This document shows, piece after piece, positions 49,930 to 64,000 of a DNA stretch of 64,000 nt. Each line of letters opens with the position of its first letter. The first letter of the stretch is position 1. The notes below the pieces were generated by a model. It searched no databases. It saw only the letters and a program-made list of their open reading frames with translations, and had not been told where the DNA came from. This DNA comes from Chionoecetes opilio. Its lineage: Eukaryota > Arthropoda > Malacostraca > Decapoda > Majidae. Position numbers and translations under genes: made by a program. The stretch is taken from assembly GCA_016584305.1 (NCBI GenBank), contig JACEEZ010018858.1, positions 62,001 through 126,000 of the forward strand, read 5' to 3'.

Positions 49930-50094
49930 TATGAGCTGGTGGTGGAGGCGGTGGCCGGGGAGGCGAGGGGAGAGGCCCAGGTGGTGATCAATGTGGAGAA
50001 CCGGAACGACCACGCGCCGGTGTTCCTCAGGGCCATGCACGAGACCCAGATCACCGAAGAGGACAACAGACACCTGCCCAAAGTTATACTCAAG
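49930..50094 (+). CDS. Neural-cadherin-like gene, internal exon C
   Basis: 55 codons, phase 0 at both ends, CAG acceptor and GTAAGG donor. YELVVEAVAGEARGEAQVVI completes one EC repeat. ENRNDHAPVF is its calcium linker (D-x-N-D-N-A-P-x-F class, with Glu-Asn-Arg and His in place of Asp-x-Asn and the second Asn). LRAMHETQITEEDNRHLPK and VILK begin the next repeat. The QITEED-R-LPK block closely resembles arthropod neural cadherins as I remember them. Confidence 0.92.
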
Positions 50095-51138
50095 GTAAGG
50101 AATGCCGACTGTCTCGTAAAGCAATTTAAAATGTTATAATTAAAGATATTTGCTCTTAAAATTAACTTGCGAATTTTTTTTGGGTGTATGATTTGATTTC
50201 AATGCAAAAAAAAAAAAAAATTACGTGATGGAAATTACATTATTTATGCTCTTCCACACTATATTGTAACCTGTGTACTTTTGATTTACTTTTTTCTTAT
50301 AAATATATGTTGTTATGAATACTATTTGATATTATTTTATTCACAACACCTGATATACCATCTCCCCGGACGAAGACACTAATTCTCCTGCGATCACTAG
50401 TATTTCTTCCTCAACGACACTAATATTTCTGCAATATTGCAATATTGGCAGTCCTGTACATGTAATTTACTGAATCAGACCCCCCTACTCCCCAACGCTG
50501 TCTTTTGACCCGAGGGAGGAAAAGAGCCGCAGATTGCGGCCACAATTTAGTGGACGATTTAGTGCCGCCCTTCATAAAGCACACTTCACTGCCAACGGGA
50601 GGGAGTTGACACAAGCTCGTTCCCCAGTCGTTGATGGTGGAATTAGTCACCGCAGGATGGGGTGTCGAAAATTTTAAAGGAAAAAGTGGTTAACAAAATA
50701 TTGCCGCCGAATCCATCCCCTCGCGGCTAATACATCCGGCCATCAGAGGAGCTTTCAGGGCTCTTTCACGTAGTTTAATGGGTAATCGCACAAGGAACGT
50801 AAGTAGGGTAAATGTAGTGTAAAACGTACGTTTGTGGGCTATACAGATGACAGTCGGAGCAGGGAAAGAGTAAACATATACAAATTAATGAACTTGAGGT
50901 TGCTTCCCTATTTTAATTATTTAATACCTATTATTTCCTACTTTTGGCTTATCATTCACACTCTACTACGACATATACGCCCTCTATCTATTTATCTATC
51001 TATCTATCTTTCTATCTCTCTGTGGCGGCTGTGGTGCTACAGTCTAGTTTTGGTAGTCTACGCTTCCTCTTCCCCTTTCACCTGCCTCCTTCTGTAGTCC
51101 TCTATACACACAGTCACACACCCCACGTCCTCCCGCAG
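50095..51138 (+). other. Cadherin intron C-D (~1.04 kb)
   Basis: No inserted element identified. A short TCTA/TATC repeat lies near 50,990-51,010. Confidence 0.8.
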
Positions 51139-51141
51139 CAG

Positions 51142-51276
51142 GTGACGGCGGTGGACGGGGACGCGGGTCGGTTCGGGCGCCTCACCTACACCCTTTCCGG
51201 GGACGGCATCTTCACCAACGGGTCGTTGCCATGCTTCTCCGTGGACGCTGCCTCGGGCACCGTCTTGCTGCTGAGG
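51142..51276 (+). CDS. Neural-cadherin-like gene, internal exon D
   Basis: The acceptor is CCCGCAGCAG, a tandem NAGNAG site. Using the second AG gives VTAVDGDAGRFGRLTYTLSG directly after VILK, as cadherin repeats expect; using the first (exon from 51,139) inserts one Gln. VDGD is the D-x-D calcium motif. GIFTNGSLPCFSVDAASGTV then LLLR is the strand before the LDRD motif. Donor GTGAGT, phase 0. Confidence 0.92.
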
Positions 51277-51309
51277 GTGAGTGCGCCCCGGGGATGAGGG
51301 GTGGGGCGA

Positions 51310-51411
<102 letters not shown>

Positions 51412-51720
51412 ACTTATATGATATAATACGAATAATAATCATAATCTATAATAAAATCTTACATCCGCTCCAATGTATTGTATGAATGTGAAAGAGCGTC
51501 GGAAAATTTTTACAAGGAAATTCTGTCATTGTCTTGAGTCATGAAGGTGTTTCTCATTCACTTGGTGGTTTCTTTGTTTTAGGTATTATTAGTTTATCAT
51601 GACGGAGTGATATTGTATGCAGGTAGTTGTGAAAGCTTATTTTGCAGTCAAATAACACATTTTATACATGTATTTTCATCATTCAATCCTCTTTATTTTC
51701 ACATCCACATGTTTCATATA

Positions 51721-52118
51721 GAGTAAACCCTCGTTTTAACGAGCCAATTGGGGGGAGGGGATGACATTACAATATCCGAATATCCGTTATATCCGAGAGA
51801 TCCGAACTTTTCGCATTTAACAAACTTTGTTCGTTATAAGAGGTGAAAGCTCGATATTTTCGACCATTTCCGCGTATAATGAACTTTGTTCGTTACATTA
51901 GATGAAAGTTCGTATACTTACTAGTATATACAGCCATCACAAATACTACACGCATACAGGGTACGTATGGGTGTACATGTTCGGCTGTCCCACCATCAAA
52001 CCGAACCCCGCATTTACCGAACTTATTTTGTTAATCCCCGCAAATACCGGACTGGCAGAAAAAGTTTGTTGAAGCCAAAATTTGTTATATAGAGTTATGT
52101 AAAAACGAGGGTTTACTG
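51721..52118. mobile_element. pogo/Tigger-like MITE, copy 1
   Basis: Ends GAGTAAACCCTCGTTTTAAC and AAAACGAGGGTTTACTG, with TA after the right end. The CAGTA(A/G)ACCCTCGTTTA form is the usual Tigger/pogo TIR. Internal GAACTTTGTTCGTTA repeats. No transposase. Confidence 0.8.
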
Positions 52119-52327
52119 TATTATATAGAGGGTAATGCGATAACTTTCCCTTTTGTGGTAGGGCTTAAATCTGCTATTTCCCTTGGCTTAATACGCGGGG
52201 AAGTTATGAAATACTGACATTATTAGTGAACAAAAATACGACCATATGAAAAGTTGTTTTTTGTTTTTTAATTGGATTTTTACTCTCGGATCAATGATAA
52301 TAAAAACAAAGTGATATGCATACTCAG

Positions 52328-52640
<313 letters not shown>

Positions 52641-52787
52641 TATATATTTTTATATATATACATTTACTGCATGCATATCACTGTTTTTATTATTAAATTT
52701 TTATTATTTTTATTATTTATATATATATATATATATATATAATATAATAAATATAGTATATTATATATATGATACTAATTAATAATT

Positions 52788-54715
52788 TAAGGGTTAGCCC
52801 GTTAGGTCTCAATGAAAAGTGATATATAGAAATATTATGCAATTTGGCAGGTGTTTTCTAATGAAAATTGGGAATTTAAAGGTGGTTTGTTCCTTTCAAA
52901 CTTTTGGTTTGAGCATTCTTATGCTATGCAAAAAATGATTTATATGTTATATGCAAAACATAGCTTAAAGGCGATTTGCATAGTAAGAATTGCTCAATGC
53001 AAGATGGAACATGGATAAAATCGTCTTGGAAGATTCATTTTACATAGAAACCTGGCATGCCAAAGTGAGAAAAGAGTTTTGTTATACGGTGCTACCGACG
53101 CCACGTACCAAAATATGGATTTGGTTGCATGGGAAAGGACAAACCAGGGCGAATGGTGCCCGACAGCTATGGGAAACTGGGACCCAAGGTTGATCTGGAG
53201 TATCATGTGTCAGTGACAAGGAGCCATCTGGAGTACCCTTTGGCACTTTGTACCAGAGGACACCGTGCCCCCTGGAACCTGCGTTCAAGGGGCTCAGGCT
53301 CTCTGATCTGCCTGGTGACATACGACTCACCGACTCACGATCGTACTGCAAAGGTGACGTCAACTAGGGCCAACACGGGGTGAAGGGTGGTACTCACGCC
53401 CATTTGGAGAAGTTCTGGACGCAAGCTCTCTGGAGTATATGCTGTTGCAACAAGAGGCCCCTGCGCACCTTATCACCAGCATCGAGGGCTACCTATCTAC
53501 ACTGGCTTCACGGGTCAGTGTCGTCTGCTTCCAGCTGAATGAGATGCAGTACAACGCAATCGGGAGGCCAGGCGTGAAGTCTCACGAGATCCGGGTTATC
53601 TGGTCCACATGTCCACTGACCAGCAGGTCTCCTACCAGCTGGTCCAGCTGTGAAGCGGGGCGTTCTCTCGTCCGAGCTGCAGGAGATCAAGTGTGGCAAG
53701 GTGTCCCACTCCAGATGGCTCACCACAGCCCAGTCGCTCGTGTACATGTGGACCAGAAAGCATGGACTGACTGGCAAAGAACTGAACACCCTGGAAATCC
53801 TAGTCAAGTACTGCCTGCAGGTGTACTTCAAACTCTACTACGACATCAAGGTTCACCACAGACTAGAGGACGGCCCCAAGCACATCCTCACGCAGCTCAG
53901 AGTGATGAGATCGCAGCCCAAGAAGGTCCAAACAGCTGTGACCTTCTACGTGCGGACAGGAGCATGGTTCGCACACTCAGAATGTGTCCTCTCGCTGATG
54001 GCGAGTCAGAGTGAGGACGACCGCAGGTTCGCCGTGACCCAGATGTTGAAGCTGAGGGCTGGCGAGGAGTATGGGGACACCAGTGTAAGAACTCGCATCA
54101 CACCCAAGCTGAACTTGTCAGCCACCAGCTTGCAGACACTGATCAGCTGGCAGCCCGGCCAGGTGCACGAGCAGGCATTCACCTGTTCACTGTCCGGTGA
54201 TCAGATCCAAGAGATCCTGGTCAAGCCGTACGAGGTTCCGGAGTTCTCTATCCACACTCAGAGCACCGAAAGAGTCGTGAAGCAGGTGACAAAGGCTGCG
54301 GCAACAGTGGTGGGGCAGCAGGCCAGAGACGGGTTCATCCGGGCTCGGGCCCACCACCGGGAGACCATGCCCTGCTTCAGGTCTAAGAAGGACATGATGG
54401 ACACGTTCTAGGCCAACGTAGAGTCTGTGACACTGTGATGTAGTGCCTGATGAACCAACTGATCAGAAAGAGCTTACCACGCTAGTTATTTGGAACTCAT
54501 ATTGGTGCATGATGCAATACACAGGACCAACCGGACACTGCGTACTCATTTAAGCATTATTCGATAAGGGTGCAATATAAAAGTGCCATTTTGCATAGTA
54601 AGAATTGCTCAAATGCAAAAATGGAATTAGATAAAATCGTCTTAGAATTCCATTTTACATAGGAAATTGGCATGCCAAAGTTGAGAAAAAGAATTTTTGT
54701 TATACGGCGTACCCT
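52788..54715. mobile_element. ORF-bearing element with internal direct repeats
   Basis: A ~125-bp segment at 52,975-53,098 (TTGCATAGTAAGAATTGCTC to TTGTTATACGG) recurs in the same orientation at 54,590-54,710. The weakly matching outer ends AAGGGTTAGCCCG and GGCGTACCCTA could be TIRs with TA flanks. Coding-like sequence lies between. The class is uncertain. Confidence 0.5.
53090..54411 (+). pseudogene. Unassigned transposable-element protein, C-terminal ~440 codons
   Basis: Coding-like sequence runs from about 53,100 with shifts. SLEYMLLQQEAPAHLITSIE (from about 53,430) passes through a break near 53,655 into VLSSELQEIKCGKVSHSRWL and LTTAQSLVYMWTRKHGLTGK, and then runs uninterrupted to TAG 54,409-54,411. 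The C-terminus has VPEFSIHTQSTERVVKQVTK and ARDGFIRARAHHRETMPCFR, then SKKDMMD. I recall a VPxFxxHTQxVERxVKxVT...RDGFIRAR pattern in uncharacterised repeat proteins of arthropods and cnidarians. I do not know the enzyme class. GC content is well above that of the flanks. Confidence 0.6.
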
Positions 54716-54716
54716 A

Positions 54717-54808
<92 letters not shown>

Positions 54809-54840
54809 TAAATATATATAATTTATATATTATATATATC
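54716..54840. repeat. (TA)n microsatellite
   Basis: TA array lying between the element's right end and Helitron copy 4. Confidence 0.9.
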
Positions 54841-54841
54841 T

Positions 54842-54875
54842 TCTATAATAATATAAGCGAAAGTGTGGTGTGTGT

Positions 54876-54913
<38 letters not shown>

Positions 54914-55585
54914 TGTCCGCGATAGGTGCCGCCCCCAGTGGCGCAATCCCCTCATATGGCACAGTTTTGGAATCGGGTCGACCAGGGGAAGGTTTTAAGC
55001 CCACTTATGAGATGATCCGATCACTTCTTTTTTTTTCTTTTAGCAGCCTATTAGCGAGAATTTGGGAAAAAAAGGGGGGTTTCGAGAATTGGGGGGAAAC
55101 CTGAATGTTAAAGGGGGGGGAAAAAAAATGGGGGTGGGGTGAAAAGGGGGGGTGATGGGTAATGGTGTAAGGGTGAGGGGTGAAATGAATGGGTGATGGG
55201 GGAGGAATAGATGGGGGGTGGGGAACTGGGTTTTAGTGAATGGTGTGTTTTGGGATTTGGGAATGGGTGAGTGAATGGGTGGGGGGGTGGTGGGGGAAAT
55301 GGGGGGGAGGTGACATGGGTGGGGGGGGTGGGGGGGTAATGGGTTGGGGTGGGAAAGGGGTTTTTTGGGGGGATTGGAAATGGGTTTTTGGGGTTTAAAC
55401 ATCCCTTTCTACATCCATGATTTCAGGAAAGCTAGGGAAGGGGCTATCTGTGGGGAGTCTGTGTTTTGGGGGGGGGGGGCCGGGAAAGGCCCCCCAAAAA
55501 CAGTTTGGGGGGCTGAAGGGCCCCCAATAGCCCTCCCCAGGGCTAGGGGGAAAAGTCTGCCCGGATGGGGGGCTTTGCGGCTTTT
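54842..55585 (+). mobile_element. Helitron-like element, copy 4 (3' part corrupted)
   Basis: The 5' end (TCTATAATAATATAAGCG) and first 200 bases are normal. From about 55,040 the minisatellite and 3' end are recognisable only through many T-to-G and run-length changes. The 3' end GCGGCTAG appears as GCGGCTTT. Confidence 0.75.
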
Positions 55586-58460
55586 TATATCTTAAACACT
55601 GGGGAAAAAATTTTTGGGAGGTAGGGCCGACACTTGGGTTTTTAAGGGGAATTTTTTTTGGGGGGCCCGAAACCAAAACTTATCTCAGGTTTTTTTCCTA
55701 TCCCGTCAAATTTTTGGGGGAAATGTTTGGAAATTTTTGTTTTCCCTTTAAAAAATTGAAAATACTGTAAAAAAACGTAACAGTCTTATTTTTTTAAAAA
55801 TTGGGGAAAAGTTAAACATACAATGAAAAAAATTAAAAAAAAAAAGGGGAAAAGAATAGAATGGGGTTTATTAAAAGTTTTCATTTGGTTTTTTAGAAAA
55901 ATAAAAAGGGTATAATTGTGTGCAAGGGGTTTAAATTTAAAAAAATTTGTTTTTAGCTTTTTTCTGGGAAATTTTTAAATTGAGGACTATCGCGTTTGTA
56001 CCCCCAAAAAAATATTTAGGGGCCCTCATATGAACCCCTCCCATCTCCCTGGTAACGGTTTTTTCCATAACCTTCAAATCTTGGTAAATCGTTTTTCCCC
56101 CCCTTGCTCTCCTTAAAAAAGCACCAAAAAATTTCCGGGGGGGTTTGGGAAGAATTGGGTTGCAAAAAAATGTACTTTAATTTTTTTTAAATTGCAACCA
56201 AAAAACGCTTTTTTAAAACTCTACCAAAAGTTTTTCCCGAACAATTTTGTGTAATTTCGGGGGCCGGGTAAAATTTTCCCAAAAAGTTCTTGGGGTGACG
56301 TCTTTGAATGATAGGGGCCCAAACATTTCTTTTCAAGGGCTGACCATTTTAACCGTGGGGAAAATTTCATCTTTGAGAGCTGTTTTTTAAAGGGGGACCA
56401 AACCCAAACCCCAACCGGCCTTGATTTTTTCAAGGACAGTCCAGGAAATGGGCCCAAAATTTGTACTTCAAACATTTGCCCCTCAGTTACAATGCTTTTT
56501 CAAATTTTTTCATGAGACCTAGTTTTATGTGCAAGGTGGGGGAAAATTTTTTTTTTCCCTTTTCCCCAAGTGGCTCATGTACAAGGTTTAGGGGGTTCCA
56601 GGTTTAAAAATCGGGGTCGGGGGGCCAAAATTCGTCTTGGAAAACCCCAAGCTTCTCTCGAAACTCTGCTAAACCCACATACAGAGAAAGGCAGGGGGTA
56701 CTTTGTTTTATCCCACGTTGTTTGGGCCAAGGGGGGGAAGGACCCATTTAAGGTCACCAAAAGATGACCAATTTTGGGGTTTTGGGCATATTGCAATAAA
56801 AAATCAATTAAATCTCTTTCATTCCAAAATTCTTTTTACGAAAACGACCGATTGGGCCCAAAAGGGGGCTGGGGCCAAACAAAAATTTCCCATTGTGTGG
56901 CCCTTCAAGCTCCGCTTTAGCTTCAATAAACAATCGCCATTTCATTTGGATTGTAGATTGAAAAACCCTAATTCCCTTTGTAAACCAGGGAATTTTTATG
57001 GGAAAACACAAAAAACCCCCCCTGGCACTTCGAAAGTACTGCAGAAATGGGACTTTCTCTGGTTCGAAAGTATGGGTAACCTTCAATCCCCTTTTTCAAG
57101 TATGTTTTTTTTCGGGGTTTAAGGGGGCCTGATGCTAGTATTTTGAAGCTTTTTTTGGATAGGCCCAAATCACTTTTAAAACATTAAACTCGTGCTGATC
57201 AAAAATCCCCCACGAACTTTAATCCTCGTGAAAGTCAAAATCTCACATTGCGTCACTACGTTTTTTCAAACTCACTCAGAAACTTCTGAGGAGGTATTTG
57301 GGGTTCGAAAAACTGGGCACGAATTTTGGGTGAATGAGGCTTTGGGCTTTTTACTTACGGTAGGGTTAGGATATTCTATTTTTACCCTTTTTTTTTATTT
57401 TTTTGTTAAATCCTGATGTTTTTAAATAAAAAAAGTAAAAAGGTTTTGTGGAATGATCTTTTTGCTCTCCCCCCAAACCCATGGGGATAAAACCCAAAAG
57501 CCAAATTTTCACGTGTTCCTATGGCCCCCACCGTAAATCTCTCGGCACACTTTCTTGCACCAAATTTGTGGAAAAGGGCCCCTAGCTTTTCTTTATCCCG
57601 AGTTTCACTTTTAAAATAGTGCCCAAAAAATGCTTTTTTGAAAAAATCGCTGATGCTTCCCTCTAAATTGGAATGGTTTAAACCCACCACATATAAAAAG
57701 CGGGGGGAGTCAGGGTTTTTTTGAGGGGGATTTACGGAAAGAAAACCCCTACAGGAGCAGAATTATCTGAAACAAAAGAAATATATACCCATGTAAAAAA
57801 AAACCTAAGTTGGGAAAAGTTTTCAAAACTTTTGAAAAACAAAAAAAAACAGCATAAACGAAATAGAAATTCAAATGGTATGGGGTTTTTACAAGGTTAA
57901 AGAAAAGCCCCTAACAAATCCTCCAAAATTCCCACTATCCTAGCTTTCTGTTTGGGAGATATTTTAGTCTGACCTATTGGGAGCTGCACACACCTCTCAA
58001 ACCCCACTGTCTCAAAATTTTAACGGGACAAAAAAGTTTTCCACATAGCCTCGATGATCAAATCGTAATCAGTGGCAAGTTTTCCTTTCAGGCCACCAAA
58101 AGGGGGAATTTTGCTTATCTGGAGGGGAAGCTTTGGAGAAAAAAACTTGAAAAGGGGGCTAGAAAAAAAAAATGACTACAGATTTTGGAAACAGCATGCC
58201 AATTTTTGTCAAATAAGCTTAAAAAACTAATCAACAATTTTTTTTTTTTCAAAATTTTTCCCCAGTGGAATATAAGCGAAAGTGTGTGGTGTGTTTGTCT
58301 GTCTGTCCCCTCTGGGGGCCGCCCCCTGTGGCGGAAAACCCCCATATGGGACAGTTTTTTGGGAAAAGGGTCGACCCCGGGGAAAAGGGTTTTAAAACCC
58401 CCTTAAAGAGATGATTTCCCTCACCCTTTTTTTTTTTTTTTTTTAGCAGCCTATTTGCGA
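55040..58460. other. Low-quality-looking island
   Basis: Runs of G, C, A and T of 4-9 bases are very frequent, and bases seem replaced by their neighbours. Where a known repeat passes through (copies 4 and 5), GTGG becomes GGGG and similar. Frames of 65-140 codons here should not be trusted. No gene is called. Confidence 0.75.
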
Positions 58461-59029
58461 GAATTGTGGAAAAAAGTGGCCTGCGAGAATTGAGGAAACC
58501 TTGATGTAGGGTGATGGGTAATGGGTGAGTGAATGGGGTGGGGTGATGGGTAATGGGTGTGGGGTGATGGGTGAGTGAATGGGTGGGGGATGATGGGTTG
58601 AGGGTGATGGGTGATGGGTGAGGGAATAGGTTGGGGGTGATGGGTAATGGGTGAGTGAATGGGTGTGTGGTGATGGTTAATGGGTGAGTGAATGGGTGGG
58701 GGGTGATGGGTAATGGGTGAGTGAATGGGTGGGGGGTGATGGGTAATGGGTGAGTGAATGGGTGGGGGGTGATGGGTAATGGGTGAGTGAATGGGTGGGG
58801 GGTGATGAGTAATGGGTGAGTGAATGGGTGGGGGGTGATGGGTAATGGGTGAGTGAATGGAATGGGGGTGATGTGAATGGGTTGGCGTCAATATACATTT
58901 CTACATCCATGATTTCATGAAAGTTAGAAGGGGCTATCTGGAGAGTCTGTGTTTGGTGGGCCTTGGGCCCACCAATAGCCCTCCGCAGGAGCTAGCCAAA
59001 AAGTCCGCCCGGAGGGCGGCATTCGGCTA

Positions 59030-59030
<1 letters not shown>
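58266..59030 (+). mobile_element. Helitron-like element, copy 5 (5' part corrupted)
   Basis: The 5' 180 bases are corrupted (AATATAAGCGAAAGTG is still readable). From about 58,445 it is clean: poly-T, the longest minisatellite of the six (58,505-58,885), GC hairpin and CTAG at 59,030. Confidence 0.8.

Positions 59031-59093
<63 letters not shown>
59031..59093. repeat. (TA)n microsatellite
   Basis: Begins at the base after the Helitron CTAG. Confidence 0.95.
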
Positions 59094-59095
<2 letters not shown>

Positions 59096-59620
59096 GAAGA
59101 TTAAAACCAACGCTGGTAAAAACATCTTGATTGCTTTATGGAACGTTTCAACTATATACATGAGCCATTATCAGCCTAAAAACGGAAATAATACATAAAA
59201 TATGTTAAAAAATGAAAATATACAAATTATAATGATATGAACATTTTAAATGCCTAACCTAAATTAAATGATAAAAACACAAAGATAAAACAATATTATA
59301 AAAAACTACACCTACCAATCAACTTAAAAGTGGAGTGTGTGGGATTCCCACATGGTTTAAAAGCACAGTAGCGGAGTTGAGGTGCCTTGTGCGCACAGGG
59401 ATGGTTTGTGGTGGTGGGTGAGGAGGCTCTCACATGTCAGTCGGGTGGAGTCGTGGGAGCTTGTGTGTAAAATATTACGATACAATAACGAACCAGGATT
59501 TTAATATTTTTACACACAAGCTCCCACGACTCCAGGACTCCCTCGACTCTCTCTCTCTCTCTCTCTCTCTATATCATTTCATATATATGGTTATAATATA
59601 TATATTAGGTTATATATATA

Positions 59621-59662
<42 letters not shown>

Positions 59663-60045
59663 ATGCAGAATTTTAGGTTTTGTTCATGGAATTTCAAGAT
59701 CGTGTATTTCAGGGATGCAGAAGAGAGTGGACTTATAGTTGTCGTGGGAAGTGTGTTAGGCGGGCCAGGGAGGGCATGTCACTCAAAGCTCCATAGGTGA
59801 AAAGGACAATAATGTTGAAAATGGGAATAGAAAACAGAAGTTGTGTATAGTGGGCATGGCAGGTGAATTTTTGGTCGATAAAAAGTGGACAAAATCGGAT
59901 AGAGGAAGAAGAAATATGCATAGTACGTGCGAAGCTTTATATAGTGTTATGCAAGACAATGGGATGTTTGTGAATTGCTAAGATTTACGTTTTTTTTCTA
60001 GTCATTCAGTTTTTTCACTAATAGCAATTTGAAGTTTTCATTTTC

Positions 60046-60049
<4 letters not shown>
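59094..60049. other. Unannotated intronic stretch with a 31-bp foldback
   Basis: 59,447-59,477 pairs with 59,502-59,533 (one indel) around a 24-base loop. Short CT and TA arrays at 59,551-59,660. No gene. Confidence 0.6.
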
Positions 60050-60100
<51 letters not shown>

Positions 60101-60102
60101 AG
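60050..60102. repeat. (GA)n microsatellite
   Basis: About 26 GA units. Confidence 0.95.
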
Positions 60103-60160
60103 ACTGAATATTACTATTGATATTGACGAGACTGTGGGATTCATGTTCATCTTCAAAATA

Positions 60161-60535
60161 CAGTACTCTCGCTTTAACGAAGCGATTGGGGGAAGGAGAT
60201 GACGTTATGTCCCACAATCTGTTATATCCGAGGGATCAGAACTTATCGCATATAATAAACTGTGTTATTTATATGAGGTGAAAATTCACTATTTCCGACC
60301 ATTTCCGTGTATATTGAACTTTGTTCGTTACATTTGATGAAAGCTCGTATACTTATGTACATGCAGTCATCATAAATACTAGACATATACAGGGATATTA
60401 AAATAATGTTTATATACTGAACCGAGCCGAACCCCGCATTTACCGAACTGATTTCGTAAATCCCCGCATATACCGAACTGGCAGAACAAAGTTCGTTAAA
60501 CCCGAAATTCGTTATATAGAGGGATATGAAGCGTA
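60161..60535. mobile_element. pogo/Tigger-like MITE, copy 2
   Basis: Preceded by TA, starts CAGTACTCTCGCTTTAACGA and shares the GAACTTTGTTCGTTACATTT and CCCCGCATTTACCGAACT blocks with 51,721-52,118. The right end is eroded. Confidence 0.75.
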
Positions 60536-63107
<2,572 letters not shown>

Positions 63108-63625
63108 TTACTTATATTTACTGTATTCATTATTGATTTATTATTTAAACCTTCTTTGTTGGTGCGTTTACATGTTTACAAAGTATTTCCAGGTATTTTC
63201 TTATTTATGATTCCTCACCACAAAATATTTTTCCTGAATTTCCTTCCGGGTGACTTCACGATCCTCGGAGAAGATGATGAGTGTGGTATAGGAGAGCAAC
63301 CAAAGAACACTAATAAACGAGGCAACCCGCCGTGCAGAAAACCAGCTAAAGTTCTCTTCATGCTGGGTTACTTTCAGATTTATTTTCGTGGACTTGGATA
63401 TGTTGACCGATACTTATTGCTTTCTTTTGATTTTCTTAATTGATAAGTTTGTATTCCACAATAATAAATTGGCATACCCTCCCTGCCGACCATCCCTTCC
63501 TTACATTCCTTATTCATCCTTAATTCCTTGCACTTTTCCACTAGAAAAATATCATATGTTATCTCACTTCCATTAATTCCTTACACTCTCTTTAACCGCC
63601 TACAAGCGCCCCTTCCCGCCCTCAG
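63108..63625. other. Intron end
   Basis: Nothing recognised before the exon E acceptor. Confidence 0.5.
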
Positions 63626-63803
63626 CCCCTGGACCGCGACCCTCCCCACGGACGGGCTCAGTGGCGCCTGCGGGTGATGGCCTCGGACGGGGAGCTAGAG
63701 GCGCACACCGACATCCGTGTTAACCTCAAGGATGCCAACGACAACGCGCCCTTCTTCACCTCCCGCACCACCACCGCCGCAATCTTCGAAGACATACCTC
63801 TCG
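63626..63803 (+). CDS. Neural-cadherin-like gene, internal exon E
   Basis: 59 codons plus one base. PLDRDPPHGRAQWRLRVMAS is the L-D-R-E/D block of the repeat begun in exon C, with the G-R-x-Q-W-R form seen in arthropod neural cadherins. DIRVNLKDANDNAPFF is a full D-x-N-D-N-A-P-x-F calcium linker. TSRTTTAAIFEDIPLG opens a third repeat. Donor GTAACA, phase 1. The following exon is beyond the window; 63,804-64,000 is intron. Confidence 0.92.
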
Positions 63804-64000
63804 GTAACACTCACGCCTGTTGCGTTTCTTGACCCTAACTTTTTGATGATAAGGAGCTAATTAGAAAATATATACGTATGTATTAATTAGTATTTTCATA
63901 TATATGTTTTTATAATTTGTATTGTGTCTGTGTTCTCTGTTAGGATGTAATGTAATGAAGAAAGTACAATACCATGTTTAGAGGCGTATGTGGGTGAAAA

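Noticed and set aside
56500..57700. Several 65-139 codon frames that look protein-like
   Set aside because: They lie in the corrupted island, so neither frame nor composition can be trusted.

Overview
The window is arthropod, most likely decapod crustacean, genomic DNA. Short phase-matched exons sit in introns of 0.5 to 18 kb. Long (TA)n, (CT/GA)n and (CA)n microsatellites occur every few kilobases. The repeats are Jockey-, CR1/L2- and RTE/I-like non-LTR elements, non-autonomous Helitrons, tRNA-derived SINEs, and TIR or foldback DNA transposons. A short array of the arthropod telomere motif (CCTAA) lies near 22,535. There are no bacterial-type operons, rRNA genes or CRISPR arrays.

The only host gene I can support is a classical (type III, neural-cadherin-like) cadherin on the + strand. 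It is seen as five consecutive internal exons at 31,321-31,440, 31,920-32,035, 49,930-50,094, 51,142-51,276 and 63,626-63,803. All have GT/AG boundaries, the phases join exactly, and the translation runs through two cadherin (EC) repeats into a third. Both ends of the gene lie outside the window. Everything from about 31.4 to 63.6 kb is therefore intron of this gene plus the elements inserted in it. The first 31 kb is either upstream intron or intergenic DNA.

Mobile DNA by region. 0-10 kb: an RT fragment, a tRNA-Val-like SINE, a TTAA-flanked element with a THAP-like exon and a G-rich minisatellite, a second SINE, and a GC-rich tandem array. 11.9-15.2 kb: an almost intact 3.3 kb DNA transposon whose transposase has one frameshift. 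15.2-21.6 kb: a MITE, two Helitron copies, a Harbinger fragment, a 1 kb Tc1-like palindrome and a 5'-truncated Jockey-like LINE. 26-31.3 kb: a stack of nested insertions bounded by a 7-bp target duplication, holding a CR1-like LINE and a second TTAA element with THAP-like and P2X7-tail-like exons. 32-46 kb: a second Helitron-like family, a SINE, an element with a core promoter and subterminal motif arrays, a LINE with its polymerase core deleted, foldback MITEs, and Gypsy and RTE/I fragments. 51-63 kb: pogo-like MITEs, an element with an unidentified ORF, and three more Helitron copies. Between two of those copies lies a ~3.4 kb stretch (55.04-58.46 kb) whose base pattern looks like corrupted, unpolished sequence.

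The most useful observations are: a 30-bp tandem duplication that includes a cadherin splice donor and keeps the frame open; short self-complementary duplications at the 5' ends of two unrelated truncated LINEs; the Kolobok-like THAP/TTAA family with an apparent captured membrane-spanning exon; a 1 kb palindrome carrying two opposed transposase HTH ORFs; and the degraded-sequence island.
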